DNA of 64,000 nucleotides. Source: Mycolicibacterium diernhoferi. GTDB taxonomy: Bacteria; Actinomycetota; Actinomycetes; Mycobacteriales; Mycobacteriaceae. The notes below the pieces were generated by a model. The model ran no database searches. It was not told the DNA's origin and saw only the letters and a program-made list of their open reading frames with translations. The number at the start of each line of letters is the position of its first letter. The stretch's first letter is position 1. Both the position numbers and the translations under genes were made by a program. The DNA is taken from positions 62,001-126,000 of the forward strand of contig NZ_CP080332.1 in the NCBI RefSeq assembly GCF_019456655.1, in the 5' to 3' direction. Shown one piece after another: positions 49,220 through 58,287 of the stretch.

Positions 49220-51100
49220 ATGACCATCCTTGAATCCACCGTCGAAGAAGCCGCGGATACGCCGCAGTTGCGCGCTGTCGGTTGGCTGGAATCATTCGGC
49301 AATGCGCTCGCGACGCAGTCCCGACCCGCATTGCAGGACCTGTTCGAGCCCGCGGCCGGTTGGCGCGACCTGGTGGCCTTCACCTGGAACCTGCGGCAGG
49401 CGCATGACCGCGATGCGATCGTGGATCTTCTGTTGGGGACCAACCCGGGTATCGCGGCCGAGGGTTTCCGGATCGATGAGTCGCGGCCGGCGCCGACCGA
49501 GCTGCCCGCGGCCGACGGTGGGCTACCGACTGTCGAGATGTTCTTCCGTTTCAACGTCGAAGCCGGGGAGGCCGACGGCTATGTCGTCCTGGTTCCCGAT
49601 GCCGACCAGCCTGAGGTGCTGCGGGCCCGCACACTGCTCACCCGGCTGGTGGCCCTCAAGGATGGGCCGTCGCTGTGGCCCCCACACGGGCGATTCGACG
49701 CGGAGCATCCGGACGTGCGGTGGGGCGAGTTTGTCCGCCGCCAGCAGGCGTTCGAGGATCGCGATCCCGAGGCCCTGATCGTCGGTGGCGGCCAGTTCGG
49801 CGTGATGACGGCGGCCAACCTCGCCAAGCTGGGTGTCGAGGCTCTGATCATCGACAAGAATCCGCGTGTCGGTGACGCGTGGCGCCTTCGCTACGAGTCG
49901 CTGTGCCTGCATCAGCCGAACAACATGCTGCACTTTTCGATGATGCCGTTCCCGCAGAACTTCCCGGAGTATCTGCCGAAGGACAAGCTGGCGCAGTGGT
50001 TCGAGAGCTACGTTGCCAGTTTCGACCTGAACTTCTGGACCAGCACCGAGTTCGTCGGTGCCACCTATGACGAAGAACGTGGTGAATGGGAGGTCACCCT
50101 CAGGCTGGCCGACGGAAGCACACGGGTCATGCGCCCCAAGCATCTGCTGATGGCCACCGGCGGCAGTAGGATCCCGATGATTCCGGATCTTCCAGGTCTG
50201 GAGGACTTCGCCGGCACCACACTGCACGGCGACTACTACCGTGACGGTGCGGACTACAAGGGCAAGCGGGTCCTGATCATTGGCACCGGCACCTCGGCGC
50301 ACGACTTCGCGCATGACATCGTGCGCGCGGGTGGCACCTCGACCATGGTGCAGCGCAGTCCGCTGATCGTGATCGACCAAGCGACGGCCAACGTGATGTT
50401 CGGTGACTACACCAACCATGATGTGCCGACCGACCTCGTCGACCTGAGGTTCCTGGCCGGTGGTGTCTACCACCAGGAGCGCAGTGCTTTCATCGAGTTC
50501 CAGAAGTACGCCGATGAAGCAGACAGTGAACTGCACGAGGGCCTGAGAAAGGCCGGCCTGAAGGTGTGGTCGGGTGAGGACAACACCGGCTTCTACTACA
50601 CCTACCTCAGCAAGAACAAGGGCGGGTACTACCTCAACGTGGGTGCCTCCAACGCGATCGCACGAGGCGAGATCGACATCCTTCAGCTGGACACCATTGA
50701 GAAGTTCGACGCTGCCGGCATTGTGCTCGACGACGGCAGTCGGCGTGACTTCGACGTGATCATCTTCGCCACCGCACAGGAGTCGCATCTCAAGGGCATC
50801 GAGCGGATGTTCGGGAGTGAGTTCGCCGAGAAGCTGGGCCCCATCTGGGGATTCGACAACGACGGTGAGATGCGCAATGTCCTCAAGCCGACCGCCCATG
50901 AGGGATTCTGGATTCTCGACGGCAGCATCCCGATGGCGCGTTGGCATTCGCCGTTGGTCGCGCTCTTGGTGAAGGCCGAGTTGATCGGTGCGATCCCAGC
51001 GGACTTCAAGGCGGAGGGGCACATCAGCCGTACGCCCGTCGAGCCGATGCCTGCTCTGGAGATCGAGATCCGCAACCGCGAGGGCGCACGATCGGCGTAG
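49220..51100 (+). CDS. Flavin-containing monooxygenase with N-terminal NTF2-like domain
   Basis: A 626-residue class B flavin monooxygenase. About residues 1-170 resemble a SnoaL/NTF2-like domain (MFFRFNVEAGEADGYVVLV). The FAD motif is GGGQFG at 189-194. The fingerprint FAGTTLHGDYY fits FxGxxxHxxx(W/Y) and the NADPH motif is GTGTSAHDFAHDI. Such enzymes oxygenate N or S atoms or perform Baeyer-Villiger reactions. ATG 49220 is preceded by GAAGGACC. It is controlled by site 4 and ends at a strong terminator. The substrate may be a tertiary or secondary amine, by inference from neighbours. Confidence 0.87.
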   Translation: MTILESTVEEAADTPQLRAVGWLESFGNALATQSRPALQDLFEPAAGWRDLVAFTWNLRQAHDRDAIVDLLLGTNPGIAAEGFRIDESRPAPTELPAADGGLPTVEMFFRFNVEAGEADGYVVLVPDADQPEVLRARTLLTRLVALKDGPSLWPPHGRFDAEHPDVRWGEFVRRQQAFEDRDPEALIVGGGQFGVMTAANLAKLGVEALIIDKNPRVGDAWRLRYESLCLHQPNNMLHFSMMPFPQNFPEYLPKDKLAQWFESYVASFDLNFWTSTEFVGATYDEERGEWEVTLRLADGSTRVMRPKHLLMATGGSRIPMIPDLPGLEDFAGTTLHGDYYRDGADYKGKRVLIIGTGTSAHDFAHDIVRAGGTSTMVQRSPLIVIDQATANVMFGDYTNHDVPTDLVDLRFLAGGVYHQERSAFIEFQKYADEADSELHEGLRKAGLKVWSGEDNTGFYYTYLSKNKGGYYLNVGASNAIARGEIDILQLDTIEKFDAAGIVLDDGSRRDFDVIIFATAQESHLKGIERMFGSEFAEKLGPIWGFDNDGEMRNVLKPTAHEGFWILDGSIPMARWHSPLVALLVKAELIGAIPADFKAEGHISRTPVEPMPALEIEIRNREGARSA

Positions 51101-51108
51101 ACCGCACC

Positions 51109-51148
51109 GAGATGCTGGGGCGAAGAGATCAAACCGTCCCAGCATCTC
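51109..51148. terminator. Terminator after the flavin monooxygenase
   Basis: GAGATGCTGGG pairs perfectly with CCCAGCATCTC around an 18-base loop, starting 8 bases after the stop. No T-run follows. Confidence 0.7.
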
Positions 51149-51246
51149 CGCGGTTATACCCGCTATAAACGCGAAACCGATTGAACACCTGGGCTTTAAA
51201 CGTAATCCCGCCCGGGAATGATACTCCGAGAATAGGAACCACAGCT

Positions 51247-51885
51247 TTGTCTGACCTGTACGAGCGCCATGCATTGATCGTTACTGCCCTCCCTGATCCG
51301 CAGTCGGTAACCGGAGAGGTCGTGCGGGCACTGGCGTCCGGGCTCGCCGCGGACGGCCACACCAAAGTCACTGTGCACGACCTGATCAGTGCAGGGTTCA
51401 ACCCGGTGTTCGGTCCTGCCGACCTACAGCGGTACCGGTCGTCAGGGAGCGGCGGGGAGATCCCGGTCCCCGATGATGTGCTTGCCGAGCAGAAACTCAT
51501 CGAATCCGTCGACACCGTGGTGCTGGCGTTCCCGGTGCACTGGTGGACGCTGCCTGCGGTTCTCAAAGGCTGGATTGATCGGGTGTTCATCCGCGGCTGG
51601 GCCTACGGGCCCACCGTCCAGGGTGAGCCCCCGGTCCGGGGGTTGCACTTCGTGGCAATGGCTGCGTTCGGCCAGGAACCGTTCGAACGGCGCGGCTACA
51701 AGCAGGCACAGGAGAAGCAGTGGATCGAAGGGCTTGCCGAGTACCTCAATATTCCGCATTCCGGCGTTTACAACTTGTACGAAAGTGAATCAACCGACCC
51801 GGCCGTGCACGCGAAGATCGTGGATCAAGCGCGCGAGGCCGGCGTCACCATCGCGCGGTCGATCGCTGCTCGCTCCGAAGCATGA
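51247..51885 (+). CDS. NAD(P)H oxidoreductase, flavodoxin-like fold (NQO1/MdaB family)
   Basis: A 212-residue flavoprotein. It starts HALIVTALPDPQSVTG, the phosphate loop of NQO1-type enzymes, and has FPVHWWTLPAVLKGWIDRVF, the flavin-binding segment. TTG 51247 is chosen because AGGAACC lies upstream and the family starts here; the frame opens at 51181 without a ribosome site. It may supply reduced flavin or reduce quinones for the monooxygenase upstream, from which it is separated by a terminator. Confidence 0.85.
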   Translation: MSDLYERHALIVTALPDPQSVTGEVVRALASGLAADGHTKVTVHDLISAGFNPVFGPADLQRYRSSGSGGEIPVPDDVLAEQKLIESVDTVVLAFPVHWWTLPAVLKGWIDRVFIRGWAYGPTVQGEPPVRGLHFVAMAAFGQEPFERRGYKQAQEKQWIEGLAEYLNIPHSGVYNLYESESTDPAVHAKIVDQAREAGVTIARSIAARSEA

Positions 51886-52009
51886 CCGGCGTTCTTCAGC
51901 CCTGAGCACGACAAGCACAGTTCGATTCCAGTCCGTATAGCCCCGCGGCTTAGCATCATCACCCCCGGCTGCCCAGCCGAACGGACCCGATAGCACAGAA
52001 AGGTTTGGT

Positions 52010-53470
52010 ATGTCTGACCTCCAGTCGGTGTCCGACTCGACTTCGACGTCGCAAAGCTCATCGAAACCGGGACTCACCGGCCATATGGGAACAGCGGCAC
52101 TGATTTTCACGGTGCTGGCCGTGGGAGCTCCGCTGGCGAGTGTTTCCGGTGTGTTCCCGGTGGTGATCAGCTTCGGCGGTTCGGCCGCGCCGATCGCGTA
52201 CGGGATTGCCACGGTGATCTTGCTGGCCTTCGCCGCAGGGCTGGCCACCATGTCGAAGTTCGTGCCCAACCCGGGCGCGTTCTACGCGTATGTGACGTCC
52301 GGCCTCGGCAAGCACGCCGGCCTGGGCGGGGCGTTTCTCGCGATCTTCGCCTACTGGTTGATCGCGACCGCCACCTATGCGTTCTTCGGCTCTGCTACCA
52401 ATAGGCTCCTCTTGGCGTTCGGTGGACCCGATGTTGCCTGGTATTGGTGGCAGATCCTCGGTTGGGTCATCGTCGGGTTCATCGGTTACCGAAACGTCGA
52501 ATTGTCGGCCAAGGTACTGACCGTCGCCATGGTGCTCGAGGTCGCGATCGCAGTTGTCTTCGACGTCAGCATCATTGCGCGGGGCGGCGCCGAGGGACTG
52601 TCCCTTCCGACAATTGACTCCGATGTAATCAACTTGGGCGGCCTCGGCATCGCCGTGTTGTTCAGCGTCCTGTGCTTCATCGGTTTCGAATCGACGGCGA
52701 TCTTCCGTGAGGAAGCCAAGGATCCCGAAAAGACTGTTCCCCGTGCTATGTACCTGTCGGTGTTGTTGGTCGGTGTCTTCTACGCGATCAGCATTGCACT
52801 CATGATTCTCGCCTACGGCCAGGACAATGCCCAGGACGTTGCAGCTGAAAATGCCGCCGGGATGTTCGACGAGGCCCTCGGTACCTACGCCGCACCGATC
52901 TTCAGGGATATCTGCGCGATACTGTTGGTGAACTCGGTGCTGGCTTCACTGATCGCGTTGACGAACATGCTCTCGCGCTACCTCTACGCGCTCGGTAACG
53001 ACGGTGTGCTTCCCAAGGCGCTCGGCCAGGCACACCCCAAGCACGGTTCACCGTACCGTGCTTCGTTGGTGGTGACCGCAATGATCGGACTGCTCGGAGC
53101 ACCGTTCATGTTTGTAGCGGCCGAGCCGATGGATCTGTACGCCAAGATGGTCGGCGTCGGGATATACGCCCTCATGGTGCTGATGACGCTCGCCAGCGTT
53201 GCGGTACTGATCTTCTTCCGTCGCAACCCGCAACCCGGAACGTCGCCGCTGAAGACCACCATCGCACCTATCGTCTCGATCGTCAGTTTCGCGGTCGTGC
53301 TCTATCTTGCGACCACGAACATGGATCTGGTCAGCGGGCTGACCGGTGGTCTGGCAGTCGGCCTGGTGGTGCTCACGTATCTCGTCATTGTGGCCGGCGC
53401 CGTCGCAGCGGCGATCTACCGGAAGAACAAGCCGGAAACGTTCGAACGGATCGGTCGCCAAGACCTCTGA
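52010..53470 (+). CDS. APC-family amino acid/amine permease
   Basis: A 486-residue permease with about 12 helices. The APC signature is GAPLASVSGVFPVVISFGGS in helix 1 and ATMSKFVPNPGAFYAYVTSG in helix 2-3, with GFESTAIFREEAKDPEKTVP in helix 6-7. AAAGG lies 10 bases before ATG 52010. It imports an amino acid, polyamine or amine, probably the carbon/nitrogen source of this catabolic region. A terminator follows. Confidence 0.87.
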   Translation: MSDLQSVSDSTSTSQSSSKPGLTGHMGTAALIFTVLAVGAPLASVSGVFPVVISFGGSAAPIAYGIATVILLAFAAGLATMSKFVPNPGAFYAYVTSGLGKHAGLGGAFLAIFAYWLIATATYAFFGSATNRLLLAFGGPDVAWYWWQILGWVIVGFIGYRNVELSAKVLTVAMVLEVAIAVVFDVSIIARGGAEGLSLPTIDSDVINLGGLGIAVLFSVLCFIGFESTAIFREEAKDPEKTVPRAMYLSVLLVGVFYAISIALMILAYGQDNAQDVAAENAAGMFDEALGTYAAPIFRDICAILLVNSVLASLIALTNMLSRYLYALGNDGVLPKALGQAHPKHGSPYRASLVVTAMIGLLGAPFMFVAAEPMDLYAKMVGVGIYALMVLMTLASVAVLIFFRRNPQPGTSPLKTTIAPIVSIVSFAVVLYLATTNMDLVSGLTGGLAVGLVVLTYLVIVAGAVAAAIYRKNKPETFERIGRQDL

Positions 53471-53481
53471 GGCAAGGGGAC

Positions 53482-53512
53482 GGCCCCACGAGCTGTGAAA
53501 GCTCTTGGGGCC
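53482..53512 (+). terminator. Terminator after the APC permease
   Basis: GGCCCCA and GAGCT pair with AGCTC and TGGGGCC around a GTGAA loop, 11 bases after the permease stop. Confidence 0.75.
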
Positions 53513-53623
53513 GGCCCAGTTCAGCCTCGGTATCCGGATCCCACGTTCGACACTGCCGGCATTTCTTGGATGCCGAACTCATAACTTCCGAGAAGATTTT
53601 CTATAGAGAACGGAGCTGCAGCA

Positions 53624-54778
53624 ATGGTGCTGTCCGCAGAAGAGAAGTCACTGATCGAGACGGTTCGCGACTTCGTCGAGAAGCAGGTCAAACCCGTCGT
53701 GCGAGACCTCGAACACACGAACACCTATCCCGAGGAACTCATCGAAACGATGAAAGACATCGGGATCTTCGGGTTGGCGATCCCGGAGCCCTACGGGTTC
53801 GGGCAGGTGTCCATGCCGTGTTATGTAGCGGTGACCGAGGAACTCGCCCGCGGGTGGATGAGCCTGGCCGGCGCGATGGGCGGGCACACCGTGGTGTCCA
53901 AGCTGATCATGCAGTTCGGCACGGAGGAACAGAAGCAGCGTTACCTGCCCCGGATGGCAACGGGCGAGTTGCGCACGACGATGGCACTCACCGAACCGGG
54001 TGGCGGGTCCGATCTGCAGGCCATGCGTACGGTGGCCCGCCGGGACGGCGACGAATACGTCATCAACGGCAGTAAGACCTGGATCACCAACGCCCGCCGG
54101 GCCGGCCTGATTGCCCTGATGTGCAAGACCGATCCCGCCGCCGAGCCCGCGCATCGCGGGGTATCGATCCTGTTGGTGGAGAAGCTCCCCGGCTTCACCG
54201 TATCCAAGGATCTGCCCAAGCTCGGCTACAAGGGTGTGGAGAGTTGTGAACTGAACTTCGCCGACTGTCGGGTACCCGCGGACGCCCTCCTCGGGTCCGC
54301 TGAGGGAAGCGGCTTCACCCAGATGATGAAGGGTCTGGAAGTGGGGCGGCTGCAGGTGGCCGCCCGGGCTACCGGTGTCGCGCGGGCGGCGTTCGAGGAT
54401 GCGCTGCGCTATGCCCAGGAACGCGAAAGCTTCGGAAAGCCCATCTGGGAGCATCAGTCGGTGGGCAACATGCTCGCCGACATGGGCACCAAACTGTCGG
54501 CCGCACGTGCGCTCCTGCAGAGTGCCGCAGCGAAATTCGACTCCGGCGCGCGCTGTGACATGGAGGCTGGGATGGCGAAACTGTTCGCCTCCGAGGTCGG
54601 GATGGAGATCGCACTGGATGCGGTGCGCGTGCACGGTGGCTACGGCTATTCCACCGAGTACGACGTCGAACGTTACTTCCGCGACGCCCCGCTGATGATC
54701 GTCGGTGAGGGCACCAACGAGATCCAGCGCGGCGTGATCGCCAAGCAGCTCGTCAAGCGCGGTGGCCTGGATCAGTGA
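53624..54778 (+). CDS. Acyl-CoA dehydrogenase
   Basis: A 384-residue ACAD. The FAD-binding segments are TTMALTEPGGGSD and VINGSKTWITNA; the catalytic Glu is in MIVGEGTNEIQRGV near the C-terminus (about residue 365). The N-terminal helical domain and C-terminal four-helix bundle are complete. It introduces a 2,3-double bond in an acyl-CoA. It leads the operon with CoA-transferase, MaoC-like and CitE-like genes, so its product should be hydrated and cleaved next. Branched C4/C5 substrates such as methylsuccinyl- or isobutyryl-CoA fit, but this is inference. Confidence 0.9.
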   Translation: MVLSAEEKSLIETVRDFVEKQVKPVVRDLEHTNTYPEELIETMKDIGIFGLAIPEPYGFGQVSMPCYVAVTEELARGWMSLAGAMGGHTVVSKLIMQFGTEEQKQRYLPRMATGELRTTMALTEPGGGSDLQAMRTVARRDGDEYVINGSKTWITNARRAGLIALMCKTDPAAEPAHRGVSILLVEKLPGFTVSKDLPKLGYKGVESCELNFADCRVPADALLGSAEGSGFTQMMKGLEVGRLQVAARATGVARAAFEDALRYAQERESFGKPIWEHQSVGNMLADMGTKLSAARALLQSAAAKFDSGARCDMEAGMAKLFASEVGMEIALDAVRVHGGYGYSTEYDVERYFRDAPLMIVGEGTNEIQRGVIAKQLVKRGGLDQ

Positions 54779-54805
54779 GCCGCCGACTGGTCGTGAGGCG
54801 ATGAC

Positions 54806-55990
54806 ATGTTGCCTCTGAATGGAATCACCGTGCTGTCGCTGGAGCACGCGGTCGCGGCACCCTTCGCCACCCGGCAGCTCGCCGATCTCGGGGCACGGGT
54901 GATCAAGGTCGAACGTCCAAGATCGGGCGACTTCGCCCGCCAGTACGACAATTCCGTCCATGGCGAATCGAGCTACTTCGTATGGCTCAACCGGTCGAAG
55001 GAATCCATCGCGCTGGACCTCAAATCCGAGCACGGACACCTGGTACTCCACAAACTGGCCGACCGCGCCGACGTGATCGTGCAGAACCTCGGTCCCGGGG
55101 CAGCCGCCCGGCTGGGTTTGTCGGCCGAGGACGTCCGTGACCGGGACCCGAGCAAGATCGTCGTATCGGTGACGGGGTGGGGCAGCTCGGGGCCATGGGC
55201 CGACCGCAAGGCCTATGACCTCCTGGTGCAGTGCGAAACCGGCCTCGTGTCCTTGACCGGTACCCCTGACCAGGTCGCCAAAGTCGGCGTATCGATCGCA
55301 GACATCGCCGCGGGTATGTATGCGTTCAGTGGCACACTGGCCGCCCTGTACCGTCGCCAAGCCACCGGCGAAGGCGCCACCATCGAGGTCTCGCTGTTCG
55401 AAGCGCTCGCTGAATGGGTGGGGCAACCGGCTCACTTCACCGCAGGAGCTGGGCAACAACCCGGCCGGTTCGGCGCCCAGCACGCCACCATCGCACCCTA
55501 TGGTCCTTTCCAGGCCGGCGACGGACACACCGTACTGATCGCCATCCAGAACGAACCGGAATGGTCGCGGTTCTGCACTGTTGTGCTGCAGCGTCCCGAG
55601 GTCGCCGAGGATTTCCGATTCACCTCCAACACACTGCGTGTGGCGAACCGGTCCGACGTGAACGCCGTCATCACCGAGGTCTTCACCGCACTGCCGACCG
55701 CGGAATTGGAGTCACGGCTGGCAGCCGCGCGCATCGCTTTCGCCGGCGTCAACACCGTCAGCGAATTTCTCGACCACCCGGTGCTTGCCGCGCGGGACCG
55801 CTGGCGGATGGTCGACACCGAGAGCGGGCCCGTGCGAGCACTGCTTCCACCGATCGACATGGGCGCCGAGGCGCGCATGGGCCCAGTGCCCGCACTCGGC
55901 GATCACACTGCGGCGATTCTGACCGAGCTCGGATTCGATCCGGCGGAGCACCCGGGATCTGTGCATTCACACCATGAAGCGAGGAACTGA
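54806..55990 (+). CDS. CaiB/BaiF family (class III) CoA-transferase
   Basis: A 394-residue class III CoA-transferase. It begins LNGITVLSLEHAVAAPFATR, followed by ADLGARVIKVERPRSGDFAR and YFVWLNRSKESIALDLKSEH. The catalytic aspartate is in the KVGVSIADIAAGMYAFSG segment. It moves CoA from a donor such as succinyl-CoA to an acid. It is 27 bases after the acyl-CoA dehydrogenase and is followed by the hydratase after one base, so it activates the acid processed by this operon (for example mesaconate, itaconate or methylsuccinate). Confidence 0.9.
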   Translation: MLPLNGITVLSLEHAVAAPFATRQLADLGARVIKVERPRSGDFARQYDNSVHGESSYFVWLNRSKESIALDLKSEHGHLVLHKLADRADVIVQNLGPGAAARLGLSAEDVRDRDPSKIVVSVTGWGSSGPWADRKAYDLLVQCETGLVSLTGTPDQVAKVGVSIADIAAGMYAFSGTLAALYRRQATGEGATIEVSLFEALAEWVGQPAHFTAGAGQQPGRFGAQHATIAPYGPFQAGDGHTVLIAIQNEPEWSRFCTVVLQRPEVAEDFRFTSNTLRVANRSDVNAVITEVFTALPTAELESRLAAARIAFAGVNTVSEFLDHPVLAARDRWRMVDTESGPVRALLPPIDMGAEARMGPVPALGDHTAAILTELGFDPAEHPGSVHSHHEARN

Positions 55991-55991
55991 C

Positions 55992-56858
55992 ATGTCGCTC
56001 TCGGTCGACGGACTCGATCAGTATGTGCAGGACTGGCACCCTGACCCGGTCAGCGACACCGAACTGCTGAGCGCACGTCCTGCCGCTGCGCTCGCGGCCA
56101 CACTCGATCTCGACTGCGAGCTCGACGTGGGCGACGCGCTGCCGGCGATGTGGCACTCGGTGTACTTCGCGGAGTGGTCGCCGACATCGGCGCTCGGCGC
56201 CGACGGACACCCCGGTGAGGGCCGCTTCATGCCGCCGATTCCCAACCGCCGCAGAATGTTCGCCGGCGGCCGGCTCGTCGTCCACGAACCCCTGGTCCTC
56301 GGCAGGGAGGCGACCCGGCGAGCTGAGGTCGTGTCCACGGCAGTCAAGAACGGCAAGACAGGGCAACTGCTCTTCGTCACGGTGCGATACGAATACAGCC
56401 AGGACGGCCAGCCCAGGCTGACCGAGGAGCATGATCTCGTCTACCGCAGTGACACCGGATCCTCGACCCCGTTCACACGCGTTGACGAGGCATTGTCAGC
56501 CCGCAGTGCGCCGTGGGCTGTCGAACCCACCACGCATCCGGCGTTGCTGTTCAGGTTCAGTGCCCTCACCTCGAACGCCCACCGCATCCACTATGACACC
56601 GAGTACGCCCGAGAGGTCGAAGGATTCCCGGCGTTGGTGGTACACGGGCCGTTGTTGGTGCTCTACATGGCGGAGCTGGCGCGTATCAACTGCCCGCGGC
56701 CACTGCAGCGGTTCCGATACCGCTTGATGAAGCCGGTCTTCCTCGGCGATGCGATCCGCGTCCAAGGCGATCCCGCTGTCGACGGTGACTCCGTCGAACT
56801 GTCGGTGGTGTCTGGCGCCGGAACCATCCATGCAAGTGCACAGGCCGACTACGCATGA
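55992..56858 (+). CDS. MaoC-like/FAS1-like dehydratase, mesaconyl-CoA hydratase type
   Basis: A 288-residue double hot-dog protein starting at ATG 55992, with GAGGAA 7 bases upstream; the earlier ATG lies inside the CoA-transferase gene. RFMPPIPNRRRMFAGGRLVV marks the N-terminal FAS1-like half. The C-terminal half has FSALTSNAHRIHYDTEYARE and FPALVVHGPLL, the Asp/His hydratase motif. This architecture is found in mesaconyl-C4-CoA hydratases and 3-hydroxyacyl dehydratases. Its stop overlaps the CitE-like start (ATGA). The product would be a hydroxy-acyl-CoA suitable for lyase cleavage. Confidence 0.85.
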   Translation: MSLSVDGLDQYVQDWHPDPVSDTELLSARPAAALAATLDLDCELDVGDALPAMWHSVYFAEWSPTSALGADGHPGEGRFMPPIPNRRRMFAGGRLVVHEPLVLGREATRRAEVVSTAVKNGKTGQLLFVTVRYEYSQDGQPRLTEEHDLVYRSDTGSSTPFTRVDEALSARSAPWAVEPTTHPALLFRFSALTSNAHRIHYDTEYAREVEGFPALVVHGPLLVLYMAELARINCPRPLQRFRYRLMKPVFLGDAIRVQGDPAVDGDSVELSVVSGAGTIHASAQADYA

Positions 56859-57685
56859 CCGCTGGGTACGATGCCGACGTCATCAGGTCCGCGCGGTCGT
56901 TGTTATTCGTGCCGGGGAACCGACCCGGACGTTTCCCGAAAGCCATGGCGGCACAGCCCGATATCGTGATTCTCGACCTAGAGGACGCGGTTGCCGCCGA
57001 CGAGAAGGCCACTGCACGTGAACACATCGCCGAGTGGTTCGCCGCAGGACGACCTGGGATGGTTCGCATCAATGCGGCCGATACCCCCTGGCATGAAGCG
57101 GATCTGGAGTTGATTCGCCGGCACCGAGTTCCGGTCATGCTTGCCAAGGCGGAATCCGTTGAGCAGATCCGCCACATCACCGACCTGGCTCCGGGTGTGT
57201 CCATCATCCCACTGATCGAGACAGCGGCGGCAGTGGCGGCCGTCGGGAAGCTGTGCACGGTCGAGGGAGTGGTGCGACTGGCCTTCGGCAGTATCGACTT
57301 CGCGAACCAGATCGGCGTCGACCCCGATGACCGGGACGCACTGCTGCTGCACCGGTCGATGTTGGTGCTGGGGTCCGCAGCAGCCGGACTGCCGGCACCT
57401 ATCGACGGCGTGACCACCTCGCTCACCGACAGTGACGCTGTGACAGGTGATTTCACCTATGCGAGGAGACTTGGCATGGGAGCGAAGCTCTGTATCCATC
57501 CCGCCCAGGTTGCCGCTGTGCATGCCGCCGCGACAACGACGGAAGCCGACGTGCAGTGGGCACAAAAGGTGATCAGGTCGTTCGACGCCGCCAACGGTTC
57601 CGCGGCCGCCGTCGACGGTCAGATGATCGACGTGCCGGTGGTCGAGCGCGCCCGGCACATCCTGGCGACCGCCGCCGACCGCTGA
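56855..57685 (+). CDS. CitE/HpcH-type (citramalyl/malyl-CoA) lyase
   Basis: A 276-residue TIM-barrel lyase. It starts ARSLLFVPGNRPGRFPKAMA, has VILDLEDAVAADEKATAREH with the Mg-binding acids, the VRINAADTPW segment, and PLIETAAAVAAVGKLC and RLAFGSIDFANQIG. The length matches CitE-like proteins that cleave citramalyl- or malyl-CoA-type thioesters to pyruvate or glyoxylate plus acyl-CoA. ATG overlaps the hydratase stop. With the pyruvate carboxylase opposite, cleavage to pyruvate is attractive but not proved. Confidence 0.88.
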   Translation: MTAGYDADVIRSARSLLFVPGNRPGRFPKAMAAQPDIVILDLEDAVAADEKATAREHIAEWFAAGRPGMVRINAADTPWHEADLELIRRHRVPVMLAKAESVEQIRHITDLAPGVSIIPLIETAAAVAAVGKLCTVEGVVRLAFGSIDFANQIGVDPDDRDALLLHRSMLVLGSAAAGLPAPIDGVTTSLTDSDAVTGDFTYARRLGMGAKLCIHPAQVAAVHAAATTTEADVQWAQKVIRSFDAANGSAAAVDGQMIDVPVVERARHILATAADR

Positions 57686-57897
57686 CAACGACGGCCTCGC
57701 CCGCTCAGCCGGGGGTTCCACTGGGGGCGAGATGTTCGGCCGGCACTGCACCGGCGGCCCTGCGGATGTCCTGCGCCATGGCCGACCCCGACACGGTGAG
57801 TGCACCCACCTGAGCGGCCGTGAGATCGCCGAGCCGAAGTGGCGCTACGCGGTTGCGGGCAGCCGCAGCGGTCGGTTTCACGGCGTGGATATCGTCA

Positions 57898-58233
57898 CTA
57901 TTCTGCGTGCACAGGCCGGGGGCTCCGAGGCCGAGGCGTCGCGACCAGTCGGGCCGAGTGGATGCGATGGGTATTGTCGATCGCTTCGTCGAGGAGCGCG
58001 CTCACGGCGGTGCCGTATTCGTACACCCTGATGACCTCGGCCAGTCGCTGTGCGGATGCCGCTGTGATCGGCTCCCGCTCGCGGACCACCGCGGTGAGGA
58101 TGTCGTGCACGGCCATCTGGTGTTCCCCGATCGCCAGATTGATCGAAACCGCATGCCATTCAGCCACCGTCAAGCATTGTCGGTGACAGGCGAGCAGCTC
58201 CCACGCGACCTCGGTCTCGGACACGGACGTCAC
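57898..58233 (-). CDS. Hypothetical protein downstream of pyruvate carboxylase
   Basis: A 111-residue protein starting at GTG 58233 with a strong GAGGAGG 8 bases upstream, 54 bases after the pyruvate carboxylase stop. It looks mainly helical (WELLACHRQCLTVAEWHAVS, EHQMAVHDILTAVVRERE, SAQRLAEVIRVYEYGTAVSA), with an Arg/Pro-rich tail. It has two Cys and several His residues near the start. I do not recognise the family. The codon choice is GC-rich at third positions as in the neighbours. As the second gene of the pyruvate carboxylase operon it might affect that enzyme; this is a guess. Confidence 0.62.
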   Translation of the reverse strand: MTSVSETEVAWELLACHRQCLTVAEWHAVSINLAIGEHQMAVHDILTAVVREREPITAASAQRLAEVIRVYEYGTAVSALLDEAIDNTHRIHSARLVATPRPRSPRPVHAE

Positions 58234-58287
58234 CCGCAGTACCTCCTCAGAGCGTCGGTGTCCTCGTCGAGCAGTGCAGCGCGCATG

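Noticed and set aside
49523..51274. 583-codon minus-strand frame opposite the flavin monooxygenase
   Set aside because: No motif or ribosome site; the plus strand has complete FMO motifs.
53648..55528. 626-codon minus-strand frame opposite the acyl-CoA dehydrogenase and CoA-transferase
   Set aside because: It spans two well-defined plus-strand genes and has no recognisable domain.
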